DNA of 24,787 nucleotides from UBA1738 sp045655325 (GCA_045655325.1 JAZOOY010000030.1:1-24787), one strand, 5' to 3'. Counted from the first letter of the stretch, positions 6,667 to 15,471 are shown. Made by a program: numbers and translations. The notes: generated by a model from the letters alone, not told the origin.

Positions 6667-8742
6667 TTAGCTAAATAAATGATAGTTTGCCACAAGTGTT
6701 GCAAACACAATTGAAATTGTTGATAAAAGCTTTATCAAGATGTTGATTGCTGGGCCTGAAGTGTCTTTGAACGGGTCACCAACTGTATCGCCAACAACTG
6801 CCGCCTTGTGATTTTCACTGCCCTTACCGCCATTGCTTCCGCTCTCGATATACTTTTTAGCATTATCCCATGCACCGCCTGCGTTTGACATTAAAATCGC
6901 CACAAGGAATCCTGTTGCAGTTGCTCCTGCAAGCATACCAACAACTCCGTTTGGTCCTAAAATTAATCCTGTAACAACAGGTACAACCACTGCTATAATT
7001 GTAGGAAGCACCATTTCACGAAGACTTGATTTTGTGCAAAGGTCAACACAGGAAGCATAGTCAGCCTGAGCTTCACCTGTGATAATTCCCTTAATTTCTT
7101 TAAATTGGCGTCTTACTTCCTTAACAACACTCTGTGCTGCACGTCCAACTGATTCCATTGTAAGCGCTGCAAATACAAATGGTAAGCAAGCACCAATAAA
7201 CAGTCCTACCAAAACTGGTGGATTCATAAGTGACATATCAAATGTAAAGTCAGGTGCAACATTTCTTACGCTATCAACATAAGATGCCATTAGTGCAAGG
7301 GCAGTTAGTGCTGCAGAGCCGATAGCAAAGCCCTTACCTGTTGCCGCAGTTGTGTTTCCAAGGGAATCAAGAGCGTCTGTTCTCACGCGTACCACCTCGT
7401 CAAGTTCAGACATCTGTGCAATACCGCCGGCATTGTCTGCAACCGGGCCATAAGCATCAGTTGCAAGGGTTATGCCTAGTGTTGAAAGCATACCAACTGC
7501 TGCAAGACCTATTCCGTAAAGACCGGTAGCAGCATCTCCGCCTCCGGTAAAGTACGCAACAAGAATGCAAACTGCGATAATCACGATTGGCAGAGCTGTT
7601 GATAACATACCAAGACTCATACCGCTTATGATAATGGTAGCAGAGCCTGTTTCTGATGAATCTGCAAGCTTTCTTGTTGGCTTATATGTGTCAGATGTGA
7701 AATACTCTGTTGCCTGACCGATTAAAACGCCTGCAATAAGACCTATCAAAACTGCTATATAAAGTGAAATATTTTCTTTTCCTAAGACAAGCCACACAAT
7801 CGGGAATGCACCGATTGCAACGATAATTGAGCTTGCTGTTGTTCCTTTAGATAGTGCCTTCAAAAGAAGTTTCTGGTCAAACTTTTCGCCTGTTCTTACG
7901 AAAAAAGAGCCGATTAGTGATGCGAAAATTCCCAGAACTGCCAAAAGCAGCGGGACGCCCATTGCTTTTGGATCATTAAATGCCGCAACACCAAGTGCAC
8001 AAGCAGATACGATAGAGCCAAAGTATGACTCGTAAAGGTCTGCGCCCATTCCTGCAACGTCACCAACATTGTCACCCACGTTATCCGCAATAACTGCAGG
8101 GTTTCTTGGGTCATCTTCAGGGATTCCTGCTTCAACCTTACCAACGATATCCGCGCCAACGTCAGCAGCTTTTGTGAAAACGCCACCGCCAACTCTTGCA
8201 AAAAGTGCCATTGAAGATGCGCCAACACCAAACATTACAAGTGTTGTTGCAGTTGTGCTGATGTCGCAATCAAATAAAAATCTTAAAACTGTATACCAGA
8301 TAGATACGTCCAAAAGACCAAGACCAACCACGGTAAATCCCATAACTGAACCTGCTGAAAACGCCACGTTAAGACCTTTATTGAGGCTTTCACGACAAGC
8401 ATTTGCTGTTCTTGAGTTTGCACTTGTTGCTATCTTCATACCGAAAAATCCGGATAGTGCTGAATAAAATCCGCCTGTTATAAATGCAAACGGTATAAAT
8501 TTATTTAAAAGATTAAGCTGCGATAAAATAAATAAAATCACAAACATACACGCAAAGAAGATGGATACCACCTTGTATTGACGTGTAAGATACGCACTTG
8601 CACCCTGTTTAATAAAGGACGCAATCTCCTTCATTCTGTCTGTTCCTTCGGAAAATCCTAATACACCTTTCGCCTTTATTCCAGCGAAAATCAGGGCAGC
8701 AATTGCTCCCAAAAAGCTTAGTATTAGTACTGTTTTTTCCAT
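6667..8742 (-). CDS. hppA: K+-dependent membrane-bound pyrophosphatase (ion pump)
   Basis: A 691-aa integral membrane enzyme that hydrolyses pyrophosphate and pumps Na+ and/or H+ across the cytoplasmic membrane. The substrate-site signature DVGADIVGKVEAGIPEDDP is at 194-212, followed by NPAVIADNVGDNVGD; a second acidic site is near the C-terminus (DTVGDPFKDTSGPA). GNTTAATGKG has Ala where potassium-independent enzymes have Lys, so this is the K+-dependent class. The gate helix reads GADLYESYFGS with Glu in the position I associate with Na+-pumping enzymes; that part is inference. The ATG at 8742 is chosen because GAGGA is 9 nt upstream and the promoter start (~8770) lies downstream of a possible earlier start at 8778. 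It is monocistronic and divergent from feoAB. Confidence 0.95.
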   Translation of the reverse strand: MEKTVLILSFLGAIAALIFAGIKAKGVLGFSEGTDRMKEIASFIKQGASAYLTRQYKVVSIFFACMFVILFILSQLNLLNKFIPFAFITGGFYSALSGFFGMKIATSANSRTANACRESLNKGLNVAFSAGSVMGFTVVGLGLLDVSIWYTVLRFLFDCDISTTATTLVMFGVGASSMALFARVGGGVFTKAADVGADIVGKVEAGIPEDDPRNPAVIADNVGDNVGDVAGMGADLYESYFGSIVSACALGVAAFNDPKAMGVPLLLAVLGIFASLIGSFFVRTGEKFDQKLLLKALSKGTTASSIIVAIGAFPIVWLVLGKENISLYIAVLIGLIAGVLIGQATEYFTSDTYKPTRKLADSSETGSATIIISGMSLGMLSTALPIVIIAVCILVAYFTGGGDAATGLYGIGLAAVGMLSTLGITLATDAYGPVADNAGGIAQMSELDEVVRVRTDALDSLGNTTAATGKGFAIGSAALTALALMASYVDSVRNVAPDFTFDMSLMNPPVLVGLFIGACLPFVFAALTMESVGRAAQSVVKEVRRQFKEIKGIITGEAQADYASCVDLCTKSSLREMVLPTIIAVVVPVVTGLILGPNGVVGMLAGATATGFLVAILMSNAGGAWDNAKKYIESGSNGGKGSENHKAAVVGDTVGDPFKDTSGPAINILIKLLSTISIVFATLVANYHLFS

Positions 8743-8776
8743 AAAGCACCATCCTCTCATATGTTTGTAATTACAC

Positions 8777-8805
8777 ATTCTATCACTAAAATTTGGCTAA
8801 GTCAA
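8777..8805 (-). promoter_or_regulatory. Sigma-A promoter of hppA
   Basis: Minus-strand -35 TTGACT (8800-8805), 17-nt spacer, and -10 TAGAAT (8777-8782) with an extended TG one base before it. The start near 8770 gives a leader of about 28 nt, and rules out the upstream ATG at 8778 as the hppA start. Confidence 0.8.
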
Positions 8806-8868
8806 GTATTATGTAAACCATTTTGTAAAATTTTGTGAATTTTTTAACGTTTCTATAGCGTTTATATA

Positions 8869-8928
8869 GTGTATTGTAACACAAAAAATGGCGTTTCATA
8901 CTATAAAGTAACAGATAATAATATGAAA
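8869..8928 (+). promoter_or_regulatory. Possible feoAB promoter and operator region
   Basis: No clear consensus promoter is seen on the plus strand. A weak candidate is TTGTAA (8874-8879) with CATACT 17 nt on (8897-8902). Two symmetric elements stand out: GTGT-N6-ACAC (8869-8882) over the candidate -35, and a 7-bp inverted repeat TTTCATA (8894-8900) / TATGAAA (8922-8928) whose right arm runs into the AAAGG ribosome site of feoA. An iron-responsive repressor site is plausible but no Fur or DtxR consensus is convincingly matched. Confidence 0.35.
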
Positions 8929-8942
8929 GGTGAATTAGAATT

Positions 8943-9191
8943 ATGTGTAATATATTACGGCTTTCCGAAATTTCAGAAGACGAAAAATGCATTGTCAAAA
9001 GCATAGATGCAAACGATGATATCCGCCGAAGACTTCAGGATATGGGGCTTATTCCCGGTACCCAGATTCAGTGCGTTTTCAAAAGTCCTTACGGTGACCC
9101 GACAGCATACCTGATACGTGGTGCTTTGGTTGCGCTTCGAAAAACCGATGCCGATAATATTTTTGTTTCCTATGGAATGGGTGATGATTAA
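8943..9191 (+). CDS. feoA: Ferrous iron transport protein A
   Basis: An 82-aa cytosolic protein with the SH3-like FeoA fold: the RRRLQDMGLIPGTQIQCVFKSPYGDPTAYLIRG core matches the usual FeoA pattern of Leu-x-Asp-Met-Gly-Leu-x-Pro-Gly followed by beta strands and a closing LIRGALVALRK. FeoA is thought to assist the FeoB transporter. AAAGG lies about 12 nt before the ATG. Its stop codon directly abuts the feoB ATG, so the pair is translationally coupled. Confidence 0.95.
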   Translation: MCNILRLSEISEDEKCIVKSIDANDDIRRRLQDMGLIPGTQIQCVFKSPYGDPTAYLIRGALVALRKTDADNIFVSYGMGDD

Positions 9192-11300
9192 ATGAATCTT
9201 TTTTCTTCTAAAAAAGCAGAAACGCTTTCTGATGCACCACGCCGTATAATCGCCCTGGCAGGCAACCCCAACGTCGGAAAAAGCAGTGTTTTTAACCAGC
9301 TTACAGGTCTTAATCAGCATACGGGTAACTGGCCCGGAAAGACGGTGGACGTAGCAAGCGGTAGCTTTGTTCATAATGGTGTTTCCTATACTTTGGTTGA
9401 TATTCCCGGTACATATTCCCTTATGGCACACTCGAAGGAAGAGGAAGTTGCCCGGGATTTTATTATTTTTGGCGAATCGGATGCCACCGTTGTGGTTTGC
9501 GATGCTTCCTGCCTTGAACGGAATTTGAACCTTGTTTTGCAGACTCTTGAAATCACGAAAAAAGTTGTAGTTTGCGTAAATCTTTTAGATGAAGCAAAAC
9601 GACATAACGTAACGGTTGACCTTGATAAACTGTCAGAAAAACTTGGAGTTCCTGTTGTGGGAACTGTTGCCAGGTCAGGAAAAGGACTTTCACAGCTTAT
9701 TGGCGCCATAGAAAATGTTTTAGAAACAGAAACTAAGCCGACAGATATACGTTATACCAAGCCCATAGAAGATGCACTCAAAATTTTGATGCCTGTAATT
9801 TCCAAAAAAGTATCGGGAATAAACCCTCGGTTTATCGCTTTAAGATTGCTTGAGGAAAATACCGAACTTATCCCGAAAATTCACGATTTTTGCGGTGTGG
9901 ATTTGCTTTGTGACCCCGACGTTTCAGAAAATCTAAATCAGGCAAAAGCTGTTTTGGAAAGTGCAGGGATAAGCCAGGAAAAACTGCGGGATACTGTTGT
10001 TTCCTGTATTGTTTTGAATGCGGAAGACATAGCGCTTGGAGTGGTATCTTCTCGAAAAGAAAGCTACATAGATTTTGACCGAAAAGCTGACCGCATATTC
10101 ACAAGCCGTATCCTTGGAATACCTATAATGGTAATGCTTCTGGCTTTTGTTTTCTGGCTTACTATTTCCGGTGCAAACGTGCCGTCCGAGATGCTTTCCA
10201 ACTTATTCGGCATACTTGAAACCAAACTTTTAGAACTGGCAATCCATTTTGAAATCCCTGAAATAATATACCGCCCTTTAATTTTCGGTGTATACCACAT
10301 TTTAACCTGGGTAATTTCGGTAATGCTTCCGCCAATGGCAATATTCTTCCCGCTTTTTACCCTGCTTGAAGACTTGGGGTATCTTCCGCGAATAGCCTTT
10401 AATCTTGATAAGTGCTTTAAAAAATGTTCCGCCTGCGGAAAACAGGCACTTACCATGTGTATGGGTTTTGGGTGTAATGCCGTGGGCGTTACGGGTTGCA
10501 GGATTATTGACTCACCACGTGAGCGGTTAATTGCCATCCTGACCAACTGCTTCGTTCCTTGTAACGGAAGATTTCCAACCCTTATTTCCTTAATCACAAT
10601 GTTTATGATTTTCTCAGGTAGTGGCAGATTTTCATCGGTTTTATCCACCCTTATTTTAACAGGATTTGTTGTACTTGGAATACTAGTTACCTTTTTGGTG
10701 TCCACCATTCTTTCCAAAACCATCCTGAAGGGTCAGCCGTCATCTTTCACCTTGGAACTTCCGCCATACCGAAAGCCGGACTTCTTGCGGGTTATTGTCC
10801 GCTCAATTCTGGACAGAACGCTATTCGTCTTGGGAAGAGCTGCAGCAGTTGCAGCACCTGCGGGGCTTATTATATGGTGCTTCGCTAATATAACCATAGG
10901 CGGTGACACTCTGCTTTTAAGCATCTCCTCTATACTTGACCCGTTTGCTAAAGCCATGGGTCTTGACGGCACAATACTTTTGGCGTTTATCCTTGGTTTT
11001 CCCGCCAATGAAACGGTGCTTCCTATAATAGTTATGGCGTATCTATCCCAAGGTACCCTTTCCGATACCCTGTCCTTAGCCGAAATAAAAGAGCTTTTTG
11101 TAGCAAATGGCTGGACGGTTTTAACCGCCGTAAACACAATGCTGTTCTCACTCTTCCATTGGCCTTGCTCAACAACTCTTTTAACCATAAAAAAAGAAAC
11201 AGGAAGTGTTAAATGGACTTTTGTCGCTTTTATAATCCCAACGCTTGTAGGAATTACAATATGTATACTTACAAACCTTGTGTTTGGTATGTTCATATAA
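9192..11300 (+). CDS. feoB: Ferrous iron transporter B, GTPase-permease
   Basis: A 702-aa Fe(II) importer. The N-terminal G domain has G1 GNPNVGKS (24-31), switch Thr in NWPGKT (46-51), G3 DIPG (70-73), and G4 NLLD (130-133); a helical region follows, and the C-terminal half has two hydrophobic gate repeats. The first gate motif reads GFGCNAVGVTGCR, different from the GCNVPAI-type motif of E. coli FeoB, but the conserved Cys and Asn are present; a second Cys follows in NCFVPCNGRFP. This looks like the clostridial FeoB subtype. No FeoC follows. It starts immediately after feoA and ends at a strong shared terminator, so feoAB is a two-gene operon. Confidence 0.96.
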   Translation: MNLFSSKKAETLSDAPRRIIALAGNPNVGKSSVFNQLTGLNQHTGNWPGKTVDVASGSFVHNGVSYTLVDIPGTYSLMAHSKEEEVARDFIIFGESDATVVVCDASCLERNLNLVLQTLEITKKVVVCVNLLDEAKRHNVTVDLDKLSEKLGVPVVGTVARSGKGLSQLIGAIENVLETETKPTDIRYTKPIEDALKILMPVISKKVSGINPRFIALRLLEENTELIPKIHDFCGVDLLCDPDVSENLNQAKAVLESAGISQEKLRDTVVSCIVLNAEDIALGVVSSRKESYIDFDRKADRIFTSRILGIPIMVMLLAFVFWLTISGANVPSEMLSNLFGILETKLLELAIHFEIPEIIYRPLIFGVYHILTWVISVMLPPMAIFFPLFTLLEDLGYLPRIAFNLDKCFKKCSACGKQALTMCMGFGCNAVGVTGCRIIDSPRERLIAILTNCFVPCNGRFPTLISLITMFMIFSGSGRFSSVLSTLILTGFVVLGILVTFLVSTILSKTILKGQPSSFTLELPPYRKPDFLRVIVRSILDRTLFVLGRAAAVAAPAGLIIWCFANITIGGDTLLLSISSILDPFAKAMGLDGTILLAFILGFPANETVLPIIVMAYLSQGTLSDTLSLAEIKELFVANGWTVLTAVNTMLFSLFHWPCSTTLLTIKKETGSVKWTFVAFIIPTLVGITICILTNLVFGMFI

Positions 11301-11332
11301 AAAACTGTGCACCACTTTAGGTGCACAGTTTT
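11301..11332. terminator. Bidirectional terminator, feoB and relQ
   Basis: A 13-bp perfect stem, 11301-11313 with 11320-11332, and a 6-nt loop. It begins right after the feoB stop and overlaps the relQ stop codon (11331-11333). U-rich tails occur on both strands, six U on the minus side. It serves two convergent genes. Confidence 0.9.
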
Positions 11333-11999
11333 AGTTTTCCAAATTTGAAATTCCTTCGTTTATATCCTGCATTCTTTTATCAAGCTCTGCGATGCTATCT
11401 GCACATTTTTTAAGTTCCGCCACAATCTCGTCAGAACCCTCAATGTCCTTTTTGTATTTCATTTTATGTTCAAGACTTGCCCAGAAGTCCATGGCAATTG
11501 TACGAAGTTGCACTTCCACCTTCATATTCTGACGGCGGTTTGCAAAAAACACCGGCACTTCCACTATCATGTGATAACTTCTGTAGCCGTTTGGCTTTGG
11601 ATTTTTGATGTAGTCCTTTACACTTAAAAGCTTTATATCGTCCTGTGAAACAAGCATATTTGCCACTTCATAAATATCGTCAATAAAGGAGCAGATAACA
11701 CGTATTCCTGCAACATCTTCAATGTAGTACATCAAGGAATTCATATTGATTTCAATGCCTTTTCGTTGCATCTTTGCGACAATGCTTTCAGGAGTTTTGA
11801 TTCGGGATTTTATGGCTTCAATGGGGTTTCTGTTATATGTAACAGAAAGGTCATCGTTCAAAATCTCAAACTTTGTTTTAACTTCCTTGACAGCACTTTG
11901 GTACATCATCAAAAATTCCTTAAACTGTCCTCTTGGTGAAAATAATTTTTCTATATCCTGCGGAATTTCGCCAACGCCTTGAAAGGATTTTTGTATCAT
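11331..11999 (-). CDS. relQ: Small alarmone synthetase, GTP pyrophosphokinase
   Basis: A 222-aa synthetase-only protein that makes (p)ppGpp from ATP and GTP or GDP. It matches the RelQ/SasB (YjbM) family along its length: SRIKTPESIVAKMQRKG, EDVAGIR (94-100, with the Mg-binding Asp95), NGYRSYH (137-143), and VEVQLRT (161-167, catalytic Glu162) followed by AMDFWASLEHKMKYK. There is no hydrolase domain and no TGS or ACT tail, so a separate Rel protein must remove the product. GGAGG lies 7 nt before the ATG. It is monocistronic with a full-consensus promoter. The N-terminus is about 20 residues longer than that of B. subtilis SasB. Confidence 0.93.
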   Translation of the reverse strand: MIQKSFQGVGEIPQDIEKLFSPRGQFKEFLMMYQSAVKEVKTKFEILNDDLSVTYNRNPIEAIKSRIKTPESIVAKMQRKGIEINMNSLMYYIEDVAGIRVICSFIDDIYEVANMLVSQDDIKLLSVKDYIKNPKPNGYRSYHMIVEVPVFFANRRQNMKVEVQLRTIAMDFWASLEHKMKYKKDIEGSDEIVAELKKCADSIAELDKRMQDINEGISNLEN

Positions 12000-12033
12000 T
12001 TTTCATCCTCCGTAAAACATATTCTCTACCATA

Positions 12034-12062
12034 ATTATATTTGTTTCATTTAAAGGTGTCAA
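12034..12062 (-). promoter_or_regulatory. Full-consensus sigma-A promoter of relQ
   Basis: Minus-strand -35 TTGACA (12057-12062), 17-nt spacer, and -10 TATAAT (12034-12039). All twelve hexamer bases match consensus. The start near 12027 gives a leader of about 27 nt. Confidence 0.9.
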
Positions 12063-12098
12063 CAGATTTCGACAAAGCTTTACAATTTGTTAATTTAT

Positions 12099-12123
12099 AA
12101 AAAAGAACGGCAAATGCCGTTCT
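12099..12123 (-). terminator. Rho-independent terminator of tagO
   Basis: GC-rich stem AGAACGGC/GCCGTTCT (12104-12111 with 12116-12123) and a 4-nt loop. It is followed on the minus strand by six U (12099-12104). It starts one base after the tagO stop codon. Confidence 0.88.
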
Positions 12124-12124
12124 C

Positions 12125-13201
12125 TTATTCTTCTTTATTTTCTATTTCTTCGTTATCGTGTGAGAATGGGCTTTTTGGAAGCCTGCCCATTACAACCACA
12201 AAGATAAGCACGGCTATCATAAGAACAAGTGCTCTCATACTTCCGTATTCTGCCAAAAGCACGGCGGTTAGTCCTAAAACACCGCTGATTGCGTACAGGA
12301 TAAATACTGTCTGCTTTTGTGAGAATCCCATATCAATAAGTCTGTGGTGAAGATGGCCTCTGTCTGCAGACATAGGGCTTTTGCCGTGATAAACTCGTCT
12401 TATCATTGCAAACATTGCATCAAATAGCGGAAGGCCCAAAATCAAAAGCGGTACTGCAAAGGATATTATTGCATAACTTTTGAACACACCTTGTACCGAG
12501 AGCGATGCAAGTATGAATCCCAAAAATGTAGAACCGCTGTCACCCATAAATATCTTTGCGGGGTTAAAGTTAAAGGGCAAGAATCCGAAGCAAGCACCCA
12601 TTAGTGCAAGTCCCACAACTGCCACCCAGTATTCACCCATTCGGATTGAGATGAACACAAGGCTTACGGACATTATGGCAGAAACGCCTGCCGCCAAGCC
12701 GTCTAGTCCGTCAATGAAGTTAACGGCGTTTGTGATAAACACAATCCACACAATTGTGGCAATACCTGAAAGCCACCAAGGAAGTACAAGGTATGGGTTG
12801 TCTGAAAAAATGTTCGGGTTTGTAAGTGCTGTTATGCGGATATTTCCGCCAATCATAACCACTAAGGCTGCCAAAATCTGAATCAGGAACTTGAATTTTG
12901 CGTCAAGGTCTTTACAGTCATCCACAATACCCATTACAAAGATAATCGCCGCTCCTACCAAAATTGCGGTAAGCTCACGATTCATTCTTCCAAAGCAACA
13001 AATCGCAACCATAAACCCGAAAACAATGGCAACTCCGCCCAGTCTTGGAATTGGCTTTTTGTGCATTCGTCTTGCGTCTTTTGGAACGTCCACAGCACCG
13101 ATTTTAAATGCAAGTTTGTGTGCAATCGGTGTTGCGGCGAAACTGAATGCAAATGCCACCACAAAAGTTAAAATTAGAAAAATTATTTCTGTTGTATGCA
13201 T
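12125..13201 (-). CDS. tagO: Undecaprenyl-phosphate sugar-1-phosphate transferase (TagO/WecA family)
   Basis: A 358-aa polytopic membrane enzyme that moves GlcNAc-1-P, or a related sugar phosphate, from its UDP form to undecaprenyl phosphate. This is the first step of teichoic acid or surface polysaccharide synthesis. Family motifs are in order: GIVDDCKDLD (91-100), NAVNFIDGLDGLAAG (158-172), IFMGDSGS (217-224) and RGHLHHRL (281-288, the histidine loop typical of WecA/TagO rather than MraY). About ten hydrophobic segments are visible, with a charged C-terminal tail. GAGGT sits about 7 nt before the ATG. It lies 14 nt after trpS and is the last gene of that run. The sugar is not certain. Confidence 0.92.
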   Translation of the reverse strand: MHTTEIIFLILTFVVAFAFSFAATPIAHKLAFKIGAVDVPKDARRMHKKPIPRLGGVAIVFGFMVAICCFGRMNRELTAILVGAAIIFVMGIVDDCKDLDAKFKFLIQILAALVVMIGGNIRITALTNPNIFSDNPYLVLPWWLSGIATIVWIVFITNAVNFIDGLDGLAAGVSAIMSVSLVFISIRMGEYWVAVVGLALMGACFGFLPFNFNPAKIFMGDSGSTFLGFILASLSVQGVFKSYAIISFAVPLLILGLPLFDAMFAMIRRVYHGKSPMSADRGHLHHRLIDMGFSQKQTVFILYAISGVLGLTAVLLAEYGSMRALVLMIAVLIFVVVMGRLPKSPFSHDNEEIENKEE

Positions 13202-13215
13202 ATTTCTACCTCAAG

Positions 13216-14229
13216 TTACTGAACAAAGCCAACCTTTTTGTAAACCTTATTAAGTGTTCTTCCCGCAATTTTTGATGCTTCAATTGCACCCTTTTCGCAA
13301 ATGTCAACAAGGTACTGCTTATCATTTGAAAGCTCATCATATCTTTCTCTTATTGGGCGGATTTCTTCAACAACAGCTTCTGCAACGTCCTTTTTGAAGT
13401 CGCCATAGCCCTTGCCCTGGTATTCTGCCACAATCTTGTCAATATCCTTACCTGTAACCGCTGACATAATGGTTAATAAGTTATTAATTCCGGCTTTTGC
13501 TTCATCGTCAGGTCGGTATTCAATAACGCCTTCTGAGTCTGTAACCGCAGATTTAATCTTCTTTTCAATTACGTTTAAATCATCAAGTAGTGAGATGTAT
13601 GCCTTTGGATTTTCGTCTGATTTTGACATCTTCTTTGTTGGCTCTGTAAGGCTCATAACCTTAGCTCCTGCCTTTGGCATAAATCCTTCAGGAATCTTGA
13701 ATACAGGATTTCCTTCCTGGCAGTAAACGCCGTTAAAACGCTCTGCTATATCACGTGTTATTTCAATGTGTTGCATCTGGTCCTTACCAACAGGAACAAG
13801 GTCTGCCTGATATAAAAGGATGTCTGATGCCATCAAAACAGGGTATGTGAAAAGTCCTGCGTTGATGTTGTCTGCGTGCTTTGAGCTCTTGTCCTTAAAC
13901 TGTGTCATACGTGAAAGTTCTCCCATATATGTATAACAGTTTAGAACCCATGCAAGCTGTGCGTGGTGTGGAACCTGTGACTGAATGAAAAGTAGGCTCT
14001 TTTCAGGGTCAATTCCGCAAGCGATATAAATCTTTAATAGGTCAAGTGTTCTCTTGCGAAGTTCCTGTGGATTCTGACGCACTGTAATTGCGTGCAAGTC
14101 CATCATAGCGTAAATGCATCTGTATTCTTCCTGGAGGTTTACCCAATTCTTAATGGCTCCAAGGTAGTTTCCAAGTGTGATGTTTCCTGACGGTTGTACG
14201 CCGGAAAATATGGTTTTTTTCTCGTCCAT
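13216..14229 (-). CDS. trpS: Tryptophan-tRNA ligase
   Basis: A 337-aa class I synthetase that charges tRNA-Trp. It begins MDEKKTIFSGVQPSGNITLG; the HIGH-equivalent is LGNYLG (19-24) and KMSKS is intact at 200-204. Length is typical for bacterial TrpRS. The ATG at 14229 is chosen because GGAGG lies 8 nt upstream; a possible TTG start at 14244 would overlap that ribosome site. It is 15 nt after the aminotransferase gene. No T-box leader is seen before it, so it depends on upstream transcription. Confidence 0.96.
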   Translation of the reverse strand: MDEKKTIFSGVQPSGNITLGNYLGAIKNWVNLQEEYRCIYAMMDLHAITVRQNPQELRKRTLDLLKIYIACGIDPEKSLLFIQSQVPHHAQLAWVLNCYTYMGELSRMTQFKDKSSKHADNINAGLFTYPVLMASDILLYQADLVPVGKDQMQHIEITRDIAERFNGVYCQEGNPVFKIPEGFMPKAGAKVMSLTEPTKKMSKSDENPKAYISLLDDLNVIEKKIKSAVTDSEGVIEYRPDDEAKAGINNLLTIMSAVTGKDIDKIVAEYQGKGYGDFKKDVAEAVVEEIRPIRERYDELSNDKQYLVDICEKGAIEASKIAGRTLNKVYKKVGFVQ

Positions 14230-14244
14230 TTTTTCGTCCTCCAA

Positions 14245-15438
14245 TTATTTTAACATATCTGTAAGCATTGCGCCGATAGCTTTGATGCCTTCTTCAATCT
14301 TGTCTTCAGGCATTGTTGAGTAGTTTAGTCTGAATGAGCTTGTTTTTGCGCTCATATCTGTTGCGAAGTTATTGCTTGGCACAAATGCAACCTTGTATTC
14401 CTTTATCGCAATTTCTGAAAGCTTAACCGCATCAATTGTGTCAGGGCAAGTAACCAAAATGAATAGTCCGCCCTCTGGTTTTGTCCATTCGATGCCCTGT
14501 GGGAAGTACTTATCCATACAATCAAGCATAAAACGGCACTTTCTTCCGTAAACTTCGCATGCTTTTTTGATGTAGTCATCAATGTTGTATCTCTTTAAGA
14601 ACTCGCAGGCAATCATCTGTGTAAGGCAAGGTGTATGAACGTCATTCACCTGTTTCATAATTTCGATTTTGTCGCAAAGCTCTGCACGGCAAACAATGTA
14701 ACCGATACGAAGACCAGGAGACAGAATCTTTGACATTGAGCTTACGTAGATAACTCTTCCCTCTGTATCAAGTGACTTGATTGTTGGCACGTATTCACCG
14801 CCAAAACGTAGGTCGCCATAAGGGTTATCTTCCATAATCAAGCAATCGTACTTTTTCGCAAGTTCCAAAAGTTTCTTTCTCTTTTCAAGGCTCATTGTGA
14901 TTCCTGTTGGGTTCTGGAAGTTTGGAATTGTGTAGATTAGCTTAACTTTTCTAGCCTTTAGAGTCTCTTCCAAGCACTCCATATTCATTCCGTCAGAATC
15001 CATTGGAACGCCAACAAGGTTTGCACGAACACTACGAAGTGAGTTTAGTGTTCCAACAAAACTTGGTGCTTCAACAACGATGTCCTCATTATCTTCAACC
15101 ACAACACGAGCTGCAAGGTCAAGTCCCTGTTGACCGCCTGTTGTGATGATGATTTTATCTTCTTGAGCAAATGAGTCAACTTTTTCAGCCCTCTTTTTAA
15201 GCTCTTCCTTTAAAGGTCCGTAGCCGTCAGTTGTTCCGTATGCAAGAGCCTTTTTGCCGTCGCTTCTTAGAACGTCTGCCGCAATCTCGGCAAGTTCTTC
15301 TGTGGGGAACAAATCAGGGTCAGGTGAACCGCCTGCTAAAGAAATTACTGCAGGGTCCGCCATCAGCTTGAACATTTCACGGATCCCTGATGCCTGAAGT
15401 GGCTTGGCACGGTTTGTATAGTAATTTTCAAAATTCAT
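14245..15438 (-). CDS. PLP-dependent class I/II aminotransferase (2-aminoadipate-type)
   Basis: A 397-aa fold-type I aminotransferase. ISLAGGSPDPDLFP (32-45) and the YTIPNFQNPTG segment (169-179) are typical of the 2-aminoadipate/LysN and MocR-related group. The PLP-binding lysine is K237 in SSMSKILSPGLRIGY, and the carboxylate-binding Arg is in SSFRLNYS near the C-terminus. There is no GntR-like DNA-binding domain, so it is an enzyme rather than a MocR regulator. The amino donor cannot be read; branched, aromatic or 2-aminoadipate substrates are all possible. GAAGG lies about 8 nt before the ATG. It leads a run with trpS and tagO and follows the palindrome after glnS. Confidence 0.88.
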   Translation of the reverse strand: MNFENYYTNRAKPLQASGIREMFKLMADPAVISLAGGSPDPDLFPTEELAEIAADVLRSDGKKALAYGTTDGYGPLKEELKKRAEKVDSFAQEDKIIITTGGQQGLDLAARVVVEDNEDIVVEAPSFVGTLNSLRSVRANLVGVPMDSDGMNMECLEETLKARKVKLIYTIPNFQNPTGITMSLEKRKKLLELAKKYDCLIMEDNPYGDLRFGGEYVPTIKSLDTEGRVIYVSSMSKILSPGLRIGYIVCRAELCDKIEIMKQVNDVHTPCLTQMIACEFLKRYNIDDYIKKACEVYGRKCRFMLDCMDKYFPQGIEWTKPEGGLFILVTCPDTIDAVKLSEIAIKEYKVAFVPSNNFATDMSAKTSSFRLNYSTMPEDKIEEGIKAIGAMLTDMLK

Positions 15439-15471
15439 GTTTTTACCTTCTTTTTTATATACGTCATTTCA

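Noticed and set aside
8743..8778. Earlier in-frame start for hppA
   Set aside because: It lies upstream of the predicted transcription start and has no ribosome site; the extra 12 residues are not typical.
10064..11326. Long minus-strand open frames (219 and 197 codons) inside feoB
   Set aside because: They are antisense to clear FeoB membrane sequence, have no ribosome site and give low-complexity basic protein; feoB codon bias explains them.
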